Shown here in pieces: positions 61,285-64,000 of a stretch of 64,000 nt of DNA (the stretch's first letter is position 1; the number at the start of each line of letters is the position of its first letter). The notes under the pieces were generated by a model. The model was not told where the DNA came from. It did not search any database and was given only the letters and a program-made list of their open reading frames with translations. The DNA is taken from assembly GCF_037893015.1 (NCBI RefSeq), contig NC_133658.1, forward strand, positions 177,339,579 to 177,403,578, written 5' to 3'. The DNA is from Macrotis lagotis (lineage: Eukaryota > Chordata > Mammalia > Peramelemorphia > Peramelidae). A program made the translations under genes and the position numbers.

Positions 61285-62785
61285 TGTTTCCGATGGGTTC
61301 CTCATTATATGAATTCTTTCTTTCTGGTTGTGTACAGTATTTTTTTTCCTTTGACTTGGAAACTCTGGATTTTGGCTGGGGTGTTCCTGTGATTTTTTTT
61401 TTTTTTGGAGGAGGGATTTCTTTCAAGAAGTAATGTTTTCCACTGGTTCTAAAAGATCTGTATAGTTTTCTTTTATGATTTCTTGAAATATAATATATAG
61501 ACTCTTTTTTGGGGGGTGAGTCATGACTTTCAATTAATCCAATGATTCTTAAACTTGCTCTCCTAAATCTAACCTAACATTTTCTTCTATTGTTTTTCAA
61601 ATTTTAATATTTCTTGATTTTTTAAAATGGATTTCTTCAATTTGGACCATTCTAATTTTTAGGAATTTTGTTATTTAGGGAAAATGCCACTGGTGCTAAG
61701 TATTTCATTATTTTTTCAATTCTTGCTTCCATAATTCTCATTTCTTTTTCAATTTTTCTTCTTTTACTCTCATTCCACTGATGTATCATTCTTTATCTTT
61801 TAAAAATACTCTTGTTTCATCTCTTTTAGGAATTTGATTTGTGCCTAAATTATGCTTTTCTTTGAAGTTTTGCATATAGATGTTTCAGAATCATTCTTAT
61901 CTCATGGGTCCTATTATAATGGTTTTTTATAGGATTTGTTTTTGTTTCCTTATTTTTCCAGCCTACTTTCTGGCTTTGGATTTCATATTAGGGTCAGACT
62001 CTGTGCACTTGTGAAGGAAATATCTGGGCTGGTTCTGGGATATTGGGAGTATATTGCATTATTCCAATATCTCAAGGACAATTTGTGGTTTGATCCAGGG
62101 CAAAATATAATTGTTGACCTCCTGATGTGAGCTTTCTGAGGTTTCAGACCTGGGTTTAGGTATGTAAACCAAGAGACTAATGATTTATTCAGCCATTATC
62201 AGCTAGCTGGAAAGCTTCACTGGTGTTTAGAGCCACAGGACTGTAGTCTTCCTTTTGATCTGGGATTCCTATTCTGCTTATTCCTCTGCAAGATTCATAT
62301 TGGACTGTAGGCTATAGCTGACTGCTCTGCTCCAGGGATCAGTCACACAACTGCTGCTTCCTTTTGAATTTGTTCCTTGCTCAGAAAACAGCCTAGGGAG
62401 AGAAAATAACTACTTCTCACCCCTAAACTGCCACTCCAGGTGGAAGTCCCCTCTTCCTTCAATCCTGGATCTATTACTTGGAAGTGCATAGTAAGCAACA
62501 GAGCTGCTATTAGACACTTGTTTCTGTACCCAATGCAAGTTTAGGACTCTATAACCTGGAATCTGGACCTATTTTTGCTTTGATGTACAGTCTTTCCTTG
62601 GTTCAGAATGGCCATACCCTATTCCTTGCTTCCATAGAGCACTCTATCTCCCTTTGACAACCTAGGAAGGGGAAATGCTCACTATGCTTTTTCCCCCAGA
62701 AATTCCCAATCAATGTCACATTTTTGATGATCTCTTTGGAGGACAATTCACTGTATTTCTTTTTGCTACTCTGCCATCTTGAATT
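61285..62785 (-). mobile_element. Old L1, 5' part (5' UTR and ORF1)
   Basis: Minus strand. Its 5' end near 62785 reads attcaagatggcagagtagc, the usual start of an L1 5' UTR. ORF1-like sequence lies at 61290-61850 ('gggttcctcattatatgaat', 'ggctggggtgttcctgtg', 'ccaatgattcttaaacttgc'), aligning with 60000-60330 of the younger L1. It begins where the old ORF1 piece at 54465 leaves off, so both are probably one element split by later insertions. Confidence 0.65.
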
Positions 62786-62904
62786 TGACTGTGTGTCTAC
62801 TTTGTGTAAATTATCTGCAATGTCTCCTGTATATATCTTGTTTGTATATAGTTGGTTTGTATGTTTTCTCCCTCATTCAACTATGAATTTATTGAGGGTA
62901 GGGA

Positions 62905-63745
62905 TTATCTAAGCTAAGTGCTGGGAATACAAGAAAAGCAAATCATGTCCTTGATGTCAAGAGATATATGTTCTAATAGAAGACACCTTATGCAAAACTG
63001 CAATATGCCTATAAGATATATACAGTGCAAACTGGAGGAGACAGGATAGGATTGTCTTGCAGGGAGTAGGATTTGAGCTGAGAGTTGAGGCATGTCAGAA
63101 GGTGAGAAGGGAGAATGTTGGTATGGAGGAGAGACAATAACAAAAAGCATGGATTTAGGAAATGGAACTTCATGTTTGAGGGAAAACAAGGTGTCTAATT
63201 TCACTGGGTCATAAAATATACAGAAAGGGGTGAAGTATAAGCAAACTGAAAAGATTAAAAGAGTTAGGTGGTAAAGAGCTATAAATACCAAATAGGATTT
63301 TATATTTCATCATAGATGTAATATAGTCCAGTAATAAACTGGACTTTATTGAATTGCATGGGAGGGGTAACATAGTCAAACCTGTGCTTTAGGAAGATCA
63401 CTTTGGCAGCTGAATGTAGGATAGACTAGAGTGGGGAGAGACTTGAAGAAAGGAAACCCACCAGGATGCTCTTGAGATAGTACAGGAGTAAGATGATAAT
63501 GGAATACATGAGGGTGGCAGCTAAAGGGAGGAAAAGGGGACATATCAGAGAAATGTTAAAAAAAAACAAGAGTTAGCAAAGGGTTGGATGTGTTGGGTGA
63601 ATGGACGTGAGAAGTAAAGGATGATACTATAGTGATGTCCTCAATAATGATAGAAAAATTGGGAAGAGGGAAATATTTTGGGTAAAAGATCATAACTTCT
63701 CTTTTGGCCATGTTGATTTCACCTCACATAAAGAAATCTTATTTT
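62905..63745 (-). mobile_element. LINE-2 fragment
   Basis: Minus-strand L2: 'gctaagtgctgggaatacaa' at the 3' end, then 'tgctttaggaagatcacttt', 'ggcagctgaatgtaggatag' and 'ttttggccatgttgatttca' of the reverse-transcriptase region. The 125-codon minus ORF at 62914-63291 lies in it and does not match L2 protein over its length. Confidence 0.75.
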
Positions 63746-63894
63746 GCTAAAGGTTTTTCTGTTCAGAGATAATCCAACATGAAGAGGAGATACTAGAGAG
63801 ACAATATTGTCTATACTTTGAATAATGCAATTAATTACAATAAGTTAGTATTGCTTAGAAAATATATTTAGTATAGATGCTTATTTCACTTCAT

Positions 63895-64000
63895 TTTTTC
63901 CTTTATTTTAAGGCAATGGGGTTTAGTGACTTGCCCAAGGTCACACAGCTAGGTAATTATTAAGTGTCTGAGGCCGGATTTGAACTCAGGTATTCCTGAC
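63895..64000 (-). repeat. WSINE1-like SINE, cut by the window end
   Basis: Minus orientation: 'ttaaggcaatggggtttagt', 'gacttgcccaaggtcacaca', 'gctaggtaattattaagtgt' and 'gatttgaactcaggtattcc'. The tRNA-like head lies beyond 64000. Confidence 0.85.

Noticed and set aside
62914-63291. 125-codon minus-strand ORF
   Set aside because: Lies within an L2 remnant and has no known motif.

Overview
This window is vertebrate, almost certainly marsupial, nuclear DNA. It has one host gene spread thinly over tens of kilobases. Most of the rest is interspersed repeats: LINE-1, LINE-2, L3/CR1-like LINEs, MIR/THER CORE-SINEs, MAR1-type SINEs with an RTE-like tail, and a short tRNA-derived SINE ending in CCTTGCAAAAACC that I take to be WSINE1. 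That SINE, if correctly recalled, points to an Australian marsupial; the species cannot be fixed from the sequence.

The host gene is ISM1 (isthmin 1), a secreted thrombospondin-repeat/AMOP protein, on the minus strand. Four coding exons are present, in transcription order: 43787-43523 (acidic/linker region), 33715-33572 (thrombospondin type 1 repeat), 20157-20068 (linker) and 15963-15446 (AMOP domain and stop codon). All have GT/AG boundaries, and the reading frame joins exactly across every junction to give 338 codons of protein, the C-terminal three quarters of isthmin. A likely 3' UTR runs down to a poly(A) signal near 14230. The first two exons (signal peptide and N-terminal region) were not found; they should lie beyond 64000.

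Layout: 1-14200 is the flank downstream of ISM1 (old L1 pieces, SINEs, an L2 3' end, a CR1-like piece, and a 145-bp inverted repeat with arms 1.8 kb apart). 14205-15963 is the last ISM1 exon. 15964-43522 holds introns 5, 4 and 3 with three exons; intron 4 has a nested stack (an L2 carrying a pogo/Tc5-like DNA transposon that carries a SINE) and a 1.75-kb L1 3' piece. 43788-64000 is intron 2, ending in a nearly full-length, broken L1 (54748-61273) with target-site duplications, sitting among pieces of an older L1.

No CRISPR, operon, tRNA/rRNA gene or recognisable retrovirus/LTR fossil was seen. Nothing here amounts to a new biological system. The items most worth a second look are the inverted repeat, the nested transposon stacks, a small dispersed insertion with its own target-site duplication, the half-L1 architecture, and the in-frame skippable exons of ISM1 beside a CU/CA-rich tract.
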